From contig NW_003314262.1 in NCBI RefSeq assembly GCF_000143415.4, forward strand, positions 3,558,620 through 3,622,619: a stretch of 64,000 bases of DNA, given 5' to 3'. Both the position numbers and the translations under genes were made by a program. Below, in pieces: positions 22,098 through 32,434 of this stretch (its first letter is position 1; every line of letters starts with the position of its first letter). The notes below the pieces were generated by a model. It saw nothing but the letters and a program-made list of their open reading frames with translations. It was not told the origin of the DNA and did not search any database. Origin of the DNA: Selaginella moellendorffii. Its lineage: Eukaryota > Streptophyta > Lycopodiopsida > Selaginellales > Selaginellaceae.

Positions 22098-23046
22098 AAG
22101 TCCGACAAGATCTTAATGAAGTATTGGACACAACATTCCTAGCTTGATCCACTCCGACATATGGCTCCACACGAAGCAAGAGGCTTAAAAAATAAACGCC
22201 AAATTGCATCACCAACTTAGATGGCCCTTGACGAAAACGATGCAATTGTTAGAATGCATCATCACAATTGTCAGTATGTCTGAATGCACGTTTGAAAATG
22301 TTCGGGAAAACACTCCAATCCCCACGAGTGGCTGCACTTAAACCATTGTACTACTGCAACACTATCCCTTGGAGATATGTGGGAAACTCATGCAAACATT
22401 GAGCATCATCCCAAGAATGATATATGGCAATCACCATGAAGTGATCAAATCAATAGTACATATCATCTTTAAGATTCCTGCGAAAGAACTTTAGCCAAAC
22501 GTGAGGATTGGCACCAAGAGCAAGAGGAGGTGTACCATGTGCCATAAATGCCACCATCAACTGAGTTTGGTTGTTCAATTGCAATTGCATAGCATCAAGT
22601 AATTGAACCAACTGCTACTCTAGAGTCAAAGGAGGAGGAGATTGCTGATCTACCATGAAGATGAACGAAAAGGAAAGAACAAAAGAAGAGAAATGAAAAA
22701 GAGCTAGAAGGAAAAGAAGATTTAGACAATGTAAAAAAGTTAAATTCAAACCAAAATCCTGAAAGAAAAGAATAAAAGAAAGGAAATGGAAAAAATTAGA
22801 TTTAAACGATGCAAAAGTTAGATTTAAACCAAAATCCCAAATCCAAGCATTCCTCAAGGACAATCAAAGGTGCCCCTCATCTCCACTAATGTGAATATGG
22901 AATATGAAAAGGGAATACAGAAAATATGCATATCAATTAGCCCAAAAAAACTAACTTATATACAAGAGTGAATGGTTCGGATTGAAATTAATCCAACAGT
23001 TACCAAAATCCTACTATGCTAATATTAGTATATGGCATCGTAGCCG

Positions 23047-23615
23047 TACACACAATGGCAATTATAATAGTTACAGTATTATCTAGTTCAAATATATTAA
23101 ATCAAGTGAACTTAGTTTATAATAAAAAAGTTATTCATACTAGATATTAAATTATGTAATCTCTTTTATACACATCATAATTATATTAAATACAATATAA
23201 TATAATTTTTAGATTTAATGTAAAATTTTTCATTTAATATTAGATTTGTTTAATGTGATTTTAATGTGGTATATCTACTTATTAATTGTAAGCATTAATA
23301 ATTTTAATAGTAAATATTTGAATAAGTTAAAGGCATTAGTAAGGATGTTATTGCTTAAAATAAATGATTCAAAGTGTAAACCTAATAAATGCATTATGGG
23401 GTAATGGTAATATATATGCTTTTTACTAACATTTATGAATTCACACGAATCTTTTAAAATAGATGTGCATATTCTTGGGTTATCACCTTCTATTGATTCA
23501 ATTTATATTCCCAGATTGCAAATTTTTTTGATAAAAAATAACAAAATAATTCTCTCATAGTTTTGATTTGGCAACCTTCAATAGTGTGATTTTATATATA
23601 TATATATATATATAA

Positions 23616-23674
<59 letters not shown>

Positions 23675-24360
23675 GAATGAAATCAACCTAAACAAAGATA
23701 TAAAAATTGATTATGTTAAGAAAAACACAAAGATAGAAAACATTGTAATTTTTTTAGTAACATAAAAATTAATATTTTCTATTTAATATATAATTTCTAT
23801 AGATAATAGTATTTTAACTGTTTAATTAATTATAATTTTAAAAAGAAACAGTTATGATTTAATCAAAGAGTATGACAAGAATACCTAGACAATAAATGGA
23901 AGGAAATTATTTTAGATCAAAAATAAAAAAATAGTAACATACTTAAATAAACATATATATATATTCTTTATTGAATAAAATTTTAAAAGCTAATCATCAA
24001 CACTTTTATGAATTTTTAAAATACTCAACTCCAAAAAGTTTACATAAAATTTCACAGTAACTACCATGATATAATAAAACACAAATGTAAAATATATTAA
24101 AAATTTAGAATTTTTTAGCTAAGTAGAAATGAAATAAAAATTTCGTAGTAAAGTTTAAAATAAACCAGCAATATTATATTATTCATAATTTTAAAGTAAA
24201 ACAAAATATATTTTTCACCCTCAAACTTTTATCTGCAAATATATTAGTTTACAACCTTTGCCTGCAAGTATATTAATTCTCAATCACAAAAAAAAAAAAA
24301 AAAATTATATTCCAGGGTTGGCCTGGAACCCTCGAATATTCTAGCAAAGAAAATACAAGG
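23047..24360. repeat. AT-rich repeat R, copy 3, with the empty site
   Basis: Matches copy 2 (10155-10740) and copy 1 (1-895 plus 3154-3490). It contains a (TA)n run at about 23594-23670. At about 23960-23980 it holds the uninterrupted site where copy 1 carries the 2.26-kb LTR element. It runs into the 3' flank of the phosphotransferase gene. No gene is present. Confidence 0.8.
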
Positions 24361-24389
24361 GGAAAAGAAGATCTAGGGCCTTTTTAAGT

Positions 24390-25835
24390 TCACGCGATCA
24401 CAGTAAAGGTCGGCCACTCGACAACCTTTTCAAAATACTCGCACGGCACGACCCCCGCAAAGCCCTCGGTGAGCAGCACCTTGTTGTCCGATATATACAG
24501 CTTCATGTCGTCCTGGAGCGCCTTGGCCACATTGAGGTAGATCAAAACCTCCACACTGTCCATCATCCCGCTGATCACTCCCTCCTCGTTGGGCAGCCCA
24601 ATCGCAAAGTGGACGTGATTCCGGCTCATCCGATTCAGCCCCGTCCGCATGATGCTCGGCAAAAAGCACCGAAACGTGCCGTGGACGCACACCGGCACTT
24701 GATCCGCGGACGTGATCTCCGTCAGCAGCGCGTCCGACGCCACCACCTTCATCGAGTGCCCCTGGTTTGCCCGGATGAAGAGCTCGCCGCCCTCGACCAT
24801 GGTGGAGTAGCGCTGCTTGGGGTCGCGCTCCACCACCCGGAGGACCTCCTCCACCGAGTGCTCGTTCATGGGGATCCCGGCGTGCGTCCGGATCGTCAGC
24901 CGGAGGATGTCGTCAACTTTCACGTAGCCATTGCTCCGGATCGGGAGGCTCAGCTGCGTGGCCTGGTGGCGGAGGATCCGGCACAGTGTTCTTCCCAAGG
25001 AGTCGAATCGAGGGTCACCGGTGTTGAAAGCTTGCTGGTAGACCCGGTACTTGTGTCTCTGCCTGTGATAGTATGTTTGATGTGCCTGAGAAGTCGTGGC
25101 GGCGGCGGTGGCGTTGTCAAGCTCTAGCTCGGTAGCTGGTTTTGGAGGCTGTTCCACCGGTGGAGCTTGATCCAGGAGATCGAAGATGGCCTTGACGAGC
25201 GGCGAGAAGGTATCGGTGGTCTCTTTTGGAGGCGGCGGTGGAGCGTTTGCGAGCCTGTTCGCTACGATTAGATCGAAGCTACTTGGAGAAGAAGACGAAG
25301 GATTCTTTGCTGCTCCCGGGTCACGGAAGTTCTGGTATGGCCGCCTTCTCCGAGCAATCTGGAGCCTGTCCCTGAGAGGTAATCCACGAAAGTCGGGTCT
25401 TTGAGAGGCCCTGGAGTGGAAGAATCCATCGCCACCAGCGGCGCTCGGCTTGTCGGCGAGCGGCGGCGGTGGCGGGGAGATTCTCTGTGGCTTGGGAGCT
25501 AGGTGGACGTCTGGAGCGTTGTTCTCCTTGAATGCCACATTCCCCGCGCTTCTAAATCGGCTGCCATCGATCTTTGCAGCATTGTTGATGCGTTCCGACG
25601 AGGGGCCGATTGATGCCAGTGTCGAGAGCTCCGCCGCGGCGCTGGAATGTGGGCCGTTGCCGAGCTCCCTGGATTTGTCCTGTGATGTGACGAGGAATAC
25701 CTGGCGCGACGAAGAGACATTCCTGCGGAGCTTGGAGACGGAGGACGATGCCCAGCTGGTGCTGCGGAATGTGTCCAAGCGCATGGGAGGGCGATTGGAG
25801 CTCAAGATTTTGCTCAGCGGCTGCCGCAGACTCAT
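24390..25835 (-). CDS. tRNA 2'-phosphotransferase (KptA/Tpt1) with long N-terminal extension
   Basis: Single-exon gene of 481 aa, ATG start. The C-terminal about 200 residues are the Tpt1/KptA domain, which removes the splice-junction 2'-phosphate from tRNA using NAD+. Seen motifs: LGRTLCRILRHQATQLSLPI with the Arg-His pair, NGYVKVDDIL, EGGELFIRANQGHS, the CVHGTFRCFLPSI and NHVHFA block, and ISGMMDSVEVLIY then SDNKVLLTEG. Where yeast and most plant enzymes have SGMR, this protein has SGMM, so a residue usually counted as catalytic appears substituted. The first about 270 residues are Ser/Arg/Pro-rich and of unknown role; an organellar targeting peptide could lie at the start. The gene is divergent from cpFtsY with only 132 bp between start codons. 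A decayed copy sits at 3590-4480. Confidence 0.9.
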   Translation of the reverse strand: MSLRQPLSKILSSNRPPMRLDTFRSTSWASSSVSKLRRNVSSSRQVFLVTSQDKSRELGNGPHSSAAAELSTLASIGPSSERINNAAKIDGSRFRSAGNVAFKENNAPDVHLAPKPQRISPPPPPLADKPSAAGGDGFFHSRASQRPDFRGLPLRDRLQIARRRRPYQNFRDPGAAKNPSSSSPSSFDLIVANRLANAPPPPPKETTDTFSPLVKAIFDLLDQAPPVEQPPKPATELELDNATAAATTSQAHQTYYHRQRHKYRVYQQAFNTGDPRFDSLGRTLCRILRHQATQLSLPIRSNGYVKVDDILRLTIRTHAGIPMNEHSVEEVLRVVERDPKQRYSTMVEGGELFIRANQGHSMKVVASDALLTEITSADQVPVCVHGTFRCFLPSIMRTGLNRMSRNHVHFAIGLPNEEGVISGMMDSVEVLIYLNVAKALQDDMKLYISDNKVLLTEGFAGVVPCEYFEKVVEWPTFTVIA

Positions 25836-25967
25836 GAATCGATGGCGAGCATCCGAGAAAACCCTGAAAACGAAGAACCCTAAAAAACAGGGTAAAAGCG
25901 TTGTTAAAGGTTTAAGGGTTTAAAGTTAATGGCGGGAAAGAGGGTTTAGGGCTTGGCGAGAGGAGCT
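25836..25967. promoter_or_regulatory. Compact bidirectional promoter region
   Basis: The 132 bp between the start codons of the divergent phosphotransferase and cpFtsY genes must hold both 5' leaders and core promoters. It contains AACCCTAAA-type telo-box-like words and TTTAGGG repeats (about 25880-25950), common near plant housekeeping gene starts. Confidence 0.55.
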
Positions 25968-27662
25968 ATGGCGGCAGCTGCGCGGGGGAGCTTGGCGAGC
26001 GCTGCTGGTGTGGTGCAATTCAGTGCGAGCGGGCGGCCGCGGAAGAATGCAGCGGTTTTGATGGTGAGATGCGCTAGCAGTAGCAGCGACAAGGCTGGGT
26101 TTTTCGGGAAGCTGGGGCGCGTGTTCAAGGAGAAGGCCAAGAGCGACATCGATCGCCTCTTCTCGGGATTCTCCAAGACGCGGGAGAATCTGGCAGTCGT
26201 GGACGAGCTCCTGACGTATTGGAATCTGTCCGATGCTGAGAAGCTCTTGGATGAACTGGAAGAGGTATGGAATGGAATTTCTTTGCTTTTGTTTCTTCTT
26301 TTGATAATACCTATGCAGGCGTTGCTCATATCAGACTTTGGGCCGAGAACAGCGATCAAAATCGTGGATGGTCTACGCAAGGATGTTCTAGCCGCAAAGC
26401 TCAAAACTGGACAAGAAATCAAGGTGAGAAAATTGATCTGCAAACGCGAGATAGTAACTTCTGGTTTTTTTTCTTTTTTCTAAAGCTTGCGCTAAAGAAA
26501 AGTATTGTGAAACTTCTTACGAGCAGAGCCGGTAGCACCGACCTCAAGCTCGGGACCAGGTTTTTTCGACGATTTTCTTTTTCTCATAGAATTTTTTTTC
26601 CATTGTTTTGATGCCAGACGCCCCGCTGTGATTATGGTCGTGGGTGTGAATGGAGGAGGGAAGACAACAACCATAGGTACGCTCTTTCACATCTAAATTC
26701 ATGTCTGTTTTTTGTTTTCTGATTGCTTGAAGCGAAACAGGAAAATTGGCACACAGATTAAAGAAGGAGAAAGGTGTAAAGGTGAGAGCTTTGTAAATTA
26801 TAGAGTTGCTCACACGTAAGGTTTGCAGATACTCATGGCGGCTGGTGATACGTTTAGAGCTGCAGCCAAGGAGCAACTAGAAGTATGGGCAGAGAGAACC
26901 GAGTCGGATATTGTAAGAGCTGAAGAGGGACAAAAGAAACCAGCCCCTGGTAAGTTGTACGAGCCGACAATCTCCCTGATTTTTTTCTTTTTATCGCTTA
27001 TCGTTCATTGTGATATGATTTCAATATAGTGTTGTCACGAGCTGTAAAACGGGCAGTCGCAGAGAAGTTCGACATAGTTCTCGCAGATACATCAGGCCGT
27101 AAGTAAGCTAGCTTGTTGTTTCCAGTTTCAAGATCTAATCTCCTTTTTCTTCCTTTCACAGGTCTTCACACAAACTTCAGCTTGATGGATGAGCTTGAAG
27201 ACTGCAAGAAAGCAATCGGGAAGGCTCTTGCCGGAGCCCCAAATGTGAGTGTTGATGCTTCAATTGTATCCGTTTAACACCACAAACTCGCAGGAGGTGC
27301 TGATGGTCCTCGACGGAACAACAGGCTTAAATATGCTTCCTCAAGCGAGAGAGTTCAACGACGTAAGAAACAATCTGTTTGGAGATGTTTTTCCTAACGC
27401 AAATACTTTGTTTCAGGTTGTTGGTGTTACTGGATTTGTGTTAACGAAGCTCGATGGAACTGCAAGAGGCGGATGTGTGGTATGTCCTCGATTTTAAAAA
27501 AAATTCTCAGCTGAGAGTTTGTTTCTTTTCCCTGGAAACTTTGCGCAGGCTAGTGTTGTAGATGAGCTTGGAATTCCCGTGAAGTTCGTTGGTGTTGGAG
27601 AAGGCCTGGAAGATTTGCAACCCTTTGATGCCGAGGCATTCGTAAATGCGCTCTTTCCATGA
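25968..27662 (+). CDS. Chloroplast SRP receptor FtsY
   Basis: Eleven exons close in frame to 364 aa (Arabidopsis cpFtsY is 366): 25968-26264, 26319-26423, 26486-26559, 26618-26676, 26741-26781, 26829-26949, 27030-27098, 27162-27244, 27294-27362, 27417-27479 and 27549-27662. The N-terminal about 40 residues are Ala/Ser/Arg-rich, as in a plastid transit peptide. The NG domain follows: helical N part, P-loop [48 protein letters not shown] and [12 protein letters not shown] near the end. It is the thylakoid SRP receptor GTPase that, with cpSRP54, delivers light-harvesting proteins to Alb3. Introns are 46-80 nt. Confidence 0.95.
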
Positions 27663-27783
27663 CAAGATCGGTGAGTTTTTGCTGTAGAACTTGGCTGGAT
27701 TTTGCTAGATTTGTATCGAGAATGGTACGCGTGTTTAAATCAAAGCTGACTGGTTATAAAAGCCCTAGAAACAGAGGAGGTTT

Positions 27784-29481
27784 ATGGGCGAGCTATGGCG
27801 GGAGCGCTCCGAGAATGCGAGGCGCGAGTACGTGTCCAAAGGCGATGGCACTCTCCAGGTGAGATTTCCATTTCAGTGCATCCCGGCGACTAATTTTCTT
27901 AGCGATTTTTCCAGGCGCGACTGCTGGACGATAATCGGCCGCTCAAGCACAAGCTTGTCGATGGATTTCTTGACCAATTCTTTCCTGTGGGGTATCCACA
28001 GAGGTGAGAAAGAGCCCCATTTTCTCTCTGTCTTTTTTTTTGTTTTTTGTTTTTGCTCGTTTCTTTCGAGATTGAATTGAGCTGGTTGGAGCAGTGCAGT
28101 GTGGGAGAAGGCTACCTTACGTATTCGCAGTTCCGTGCGCTGCAGCATTTCTCCAGTGCGATTCTTTCAGTTTTCTCCACACAGGTTCTTCCGAGATTTT
28201 TTTTTCTCTCGCTAGAGTCTTTTTTGTCCTGTTCCTTTTTCTAACTTGCCTCTTTTCAGTCACTCGTGTTTGCCGCTGGTTTAAGGCCGACTCCTGCCCA
28301 AGCGACTGTGATTAGCTGGGTAAGTGAGGAGCGAGGAGCAAAGTTTTGTCAAGGGATGGCTAAAAAGTGATGGCTGGATTGATATCCAGGTTCTCAAGGA
28401 TGGAATGCAGCACATTGGAAAGCTTGTTGGAAGTCGAATGGGAGCTAGAATGGACTCCGAGCCAAAACGATGGAGAATTTTTGGTTGGTATGCGTTTTGT
28501 TCTCGAGTTTCATAAGTTATATTCTTTTTCTTTTGCAGCCGATGTTTTGTACGACGCGGGTACTGCGCTGGAGATAATTTCACCAGCATGTCCCCAGTAT
28601 TTTCTAGGAGTTGCCGGACTCGCAAACCTTGCAAAGGTACTCGAACTCTTAAAGCTGTGTGGAAAAATGATGGTGCTTTCAGGGAGTGGCAATGGTAACG
28701 GCTAGAGCAACACGGTTGCCTCTTTACACCGCTTTTGCGAAAGAAGGGAACCTTAGTGACTTGTACGCTAAAGGTGAGGCTATGTCAACTCTTGCAAATG
28801 TGGCTGGGCTTGGAGTCGGCATTCGTTTGGCATCATCGGCCTGTACTTCTCTACAAGGAAAGGTATGAATTGTGAGCGTGAGTTCTCTCTAAATTTTCTT
28901 TCACAGCTTCTTGTAGCACCTCTTCTGTCCGTGATTCATTTATACAGTGTGATGGAGGAAATGAGAGCTGTTCCACTCGACACTCTTAATGCCCAGCGAA
29001 CAGCAATGCTCGTCGCGGACTACCTCGAGGTACTCTCGTAAAATATTTATGTCCCAGAGACTTTTGCTTAAGCGATGAATGCCAGCTAGGAAGAGTTCCT
29101 TCTCCGGCCGAGATACGCTACAGGGAAAGGTTGATACTGCCTGTGAAACCAAACGTCCACGCCGGAAGCGTCCGGATCGCGAACGACATCCTCCAAATCC
29201 CATCCGGCAAGATCAGAGAGCTCAAACACAGGTTCCAGAGCGAGCGCTTTCTTCTGGACTTCCACGAGACTTCTACGGAGATGGTGCTGCATCACTCGGC
29301 CAGTGGCGAAGACGTCGTCCGGGGATGGCTTCTAGCAGCGTGTTCTTCGAAAGAAGCCTCACTGAGCGACGCTTACTCCCGCGTCGACAAGATGCTACCA
29401 GAGTTTCTCTCGCAGCTTAAAAGTCGAGGCTGGCAAACACAGCTCTTTCTTCACGGCTCCGCAGCTCGGGCCTTCTGGTAA
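27784..29481 (+). CDS. ROOT UV-B SENSITIVE family protein (DUF647), RUS6-like
   Basis: Nine exons close in frame to 399 aa: 27784-27858, 27915-28003, 28100-28184, 28260-28319, 28390-28483, 28539-28636, 28683-28862, 28907-29029 and 29086-29481. The DUF647 core is seen as YLTYSQFRALQHFSS, STQSLVFAAG, VLKDGMQHIGKLVGSRMG, DSEPKRWRIFADVLYDAG, ATRLPLYTAFAKEGNLSDLY and LNAQRTAMLVADY. The wording is closest, from memory, to RUS6, whose loss is embryo-lethal in Arabidopsis; the biochemical role is unknown. It starts 121 bp after cpFtsY ends, on the same strand. Its 3' end converges with the next gene. Confidence 0.88.
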
Positions 29482-29811
29482 CACAAGATGTTTCTTACAA
29501 AAGCATCTTTTTTGTTTTTTCCATTAAGATGAAAAGAAGAAAAAGAAAAGCTTACACAGATTGTGTTGTGTTCACAATAATAATGGAAACACGAAAGTCC
29601 ATCAAATAATCTGGTATGTATTTACAACCTTTGTAAATCCTGTGTCTTGCCTGCAACACGTCCGTCCGTGAGCCTTGCTTGAATCATATATATAAAGGAA
29701 AGAAAGAAAAAGCCCCTCACGCGCCTTACCTCGGCATATATAGTCCTCGCAAGGGAAGCAGCAGAAAAACAAAAGAGAAAAAAGAAAGAAAAACCTGTGC
29801 CTTGCTCGTTG

Positions 29812-32245
29812 TCAAGCCTGTGATCCTCCCCGTCGAGGCACGTAAAGCTCCAGCCTCGATCTCTTCTGCTTCGTGTCCTTGTAAGCCGCCTGCACCGACG
29901 GCTCGCCGAAACCATGCCTCTCCAAGTAGTCGCGCTCGGCTGCCTCGCGAAAGTTCTCCAAGCTGTTCGCCATTGCGTTGTTCTCGTATTGTGCCATCCT
30001 CAAACGCGTAGCCTCCATTGCCGGCCTCGGGCCCAGTCTCTCCCACACACTTCGTCTGGGAGCGTTTTGCGAGTCCGGGCTTTCGATCTGTGGTTGACGA
30101 GGCGGCGGCGGCGATGGTTGGCGAGGCGGCGGCGCTTCTTTCTTCTGCCTGTGCTTCCTCGAGGACGACTTACGCCCGCCGCTGGAGCTGGTCTGGCCGT
30201 TGTTGTGCCACTGGTTGGACTCCAAAACGTCCGGAGCTGGGCTGCTGCTAAACGAGTCGTGCGCGTTGGGAGTCGGGCTCGGCTCCGTCTCCGACTCCAC
30301 GATATCCCCCCACTTGAGCTCCGCCGCGAATGGCTTGTCCTTTGGTGGTAGCGGTAGCGGTGTCTCCTCGTTTCTCTTCGACGAGTTTACTTCCAGGATG
30401 TTGGTGGTGTCGTTGCCGCCGCTCGGGTGCCTCGGCCTCGCGCCAACTTCGAACACGCGAACGTTTCCCGAGGCTCTGGATCCACGGGACGACCTGGTGT
30501 TGTTGCTCCCTCGGCCGGGTCTCTTGCCGAAGGCGTTGTCTCCGGCGGCTCTGGTCTCATCGCTCGGGCCTTTCCCAAACGCCGTGGCCTTGAATTCGAA
30601 AGACGCTGGAAGATCGCCACTGTCCCTGCGCTTGAGCCCGTCTCCAAAAAACCTGTCTCTCACCTCCACCGCGCTGGGAGGAGGATCGTGGTTGCTGCTC
30701 TTACCCACACCGCGAGCTGAGCTTGGCATCTCGATATGTCTTTCCTTCCTGGTCGTGTCGAAAGTGACAATGAAGTTGTTTTTCTCCTCCTTTCCCTGTG
30801 AACCCGACGGCTTGGAGAGTTGGATCCGTCTCTTCTGTTTCTCAGTGTCGAAGGTAACTCTGATACTCACGTCCTCCGGCAAAACCTCCCTGTCCAACTC
30901 CTTTGAGTGACCCGGCGACTTTCCCACTGGAGCTGGAGAGCCTGCTTTCAATGCGTTACTTCGGCTAGATGCTGCGGATGATCGAGCCGTATCGGCCTCT
31001 GTATGGCGAGTAAACCGGCTTGAATCTGCCTCGGCATTGCGAGTAGATCGACCTCCATCTGTCTCGTGACTGCGAAGTGACCGAGTTTTGTCCGTGTCAA
31101 CATTGCGAAGGCTTGGTGGCCGATATATTGCGGTGGATCGATCGTGCTTGTTCTTCTCAACCTGTTGATCCTCGCTAGCATTAACGCTTGGCCTCGCTGG
31201 AGGAGAGTCCACAAACGAAAACTGCCTCTTGCTAGTTTGAACTGGTGGCGACCGTGGAGAAGAGCGAGAAGAGCTTGTTCTCCTTGCGCTGGCGTCTGGT
31301 TTGATCTTGTCAGGTGTTTTCACGTCCCTTTCCTGGAGAGAAACTACGATTTTATCACAGTTTAGCATCTGTGATTTTACCTCATGCTTCTTCGTTTGAC
31401 ATTGCTTTTCGTATTGATCTCTGTCGTACTGGATCTTCACCTGGAAAAGCACTCAGGAGTTAGAAAAGAGGAAAACCAAGAACGAGAATACTTACAATTC
31501 CTCGCACAAACTGATGTTGGAGATCGATGCGTTTCTTCGGTCGAACGGACCCCTCCTCGGAGCAGTCCTCACTTTTATCTTCCTGCGAGGCTGCATCGCC
31601 ATCGCCCTCCACGAGACGAGGCCCACTGTTGGCAGTGCTGTCCACGCTGCTGCTCAAATCGTCGTCGCCACCATTGCTTCCTCCATCACTGCTCTCGGCG
31701 ATGTTTAGCTTCTCCATAAGCGTGGCGGCGTTCATCACGACATGGACATCACCAGAAGGCCGCAATAGATCCTTTGGATCGGAGTCACCTTTGTCTGTTC
31801 CAGCTTCACTGTCTTCCAGGCTTGGCTTTGGTAAATCATTGTCATTTCCAGCAGAGTTGCTTCCATCTTCTTCCTTGTTGTCGGATCCAGCAGTACTACC
31901 CACAGCACTTCCACCGCCTTCTTCCTTGTTATCCACACTATCACCTTCTTCTTCCTTGGTAACCTTGCCATCTTCATCATCCCCGCCTACAGCATCTCCC
32001 TCCTCCTTGGAAATCCCATGCGAGCTCTCGGCCTCTTTCTCCACGACTACATTCGTGGAATCTTTACCTGCGCTCGCCTCCACTGTCTGTTCCTGTCGCT
32101 TGCTCTCCAAATCCGCCTCGCAATCCTTCTCCTCCGGCTTAGCTAGCTCCTCCCGATCTCCATCTTCCTGTTTCACATCCAAATTCTCCATAGCTGACAC
32201 CAGCGCCGATGCGCAAGATGCCTCCTGCGCCTCAGATCCGGCCAT
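29812..32245 (-). CDS. Long acidic/Arg-Ser-rich disordered protein, unassigned
   Basis: Two exons (31496-32245 and 29812-31440) give 792 aa. Exon 1 is strongly acidic (Glu/Asp/Ser/Gly-rich) and ends in the more ordered KKRIDLQHQFVRGI; exon 2 begins VKIQYDRDQYEKQCQTKK, so a short conserved-looking unit spans the intron. The middle has about four 11-residue repeats of the form TD/AD-x-x-R-S/F-x-R-x-x-E (about residues 390-440) and two VTFDT-x-(K/R) motifs about 40 residues apart. The C-terminus is Pro-rich, then SVWERLGPRPAMEATRLR and a charged helix. The composition suggests a nuclear or RNA-associated scaffold, but this is a guess; I do not recognise the family. The ATG at 32245 is chosen because the frame's upstream codons lack an ATG. 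Confidence 0.75.
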
Positions 32246-32434
32246 AGCTACGCCGCTGGACTGGGAAATCACTGGCGTCGCTCTACAGTGTCATAGGAAT
32301 CCCTGCGTTCTCACCCTCGCGGCTCACCGGGAGCCAGCGCCTCGCGAATCCAGCTCTGCGCCTTCTCCACTTCCCGCAAACCCTAACCCTATTTGCAATT
32401 ATAGCTGGCAAATCTCAAATATAAGCGAAATTTT

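Larger units (their letters stand above)
18940..22870 (-). mobile_element. Gypsy A: degenerate Ty3/Gypsy retrotransposon
   Basis: On the minus strand, gag (22870-21840), protease (about 21427-21330), reverse transcriptase (20890-20339), RNase H (about 20200-19800) and integrase C-terminus (19208-18940) follow in Ty3/Gypsy order. Many stops and frameshifts are present. Recognisable pieces are CWACDEVGHTYQHC (gag knuckle), LGMDWLQRNHIKCDF (protease end), TPFGLYEFLVIPF and FINDVLIHL (RT; the catalytic YVDD-type box has become FIND) and VDDLVLIYFPH with GLLAQWKG (integrase C-terminal domain). The gag end is collinear with the remnant at 4861-5770. LTRs were not delimited. Confidence 0.85.

Noticed and set aside
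29812-31452. Several opposite-strand frames over 100 codons within the disordered gene and within the PPR gene
   Set aside because: They are shadows of GC-rich repeated coding sequence in other frames.
31496-31708. Plus-strand open frame of 391 codons over the acidic gene
   Set aside because: It is the antisense of an acidic repeat-rich exon (Ser/Leu/Pro-rich), with no splice or domain support.
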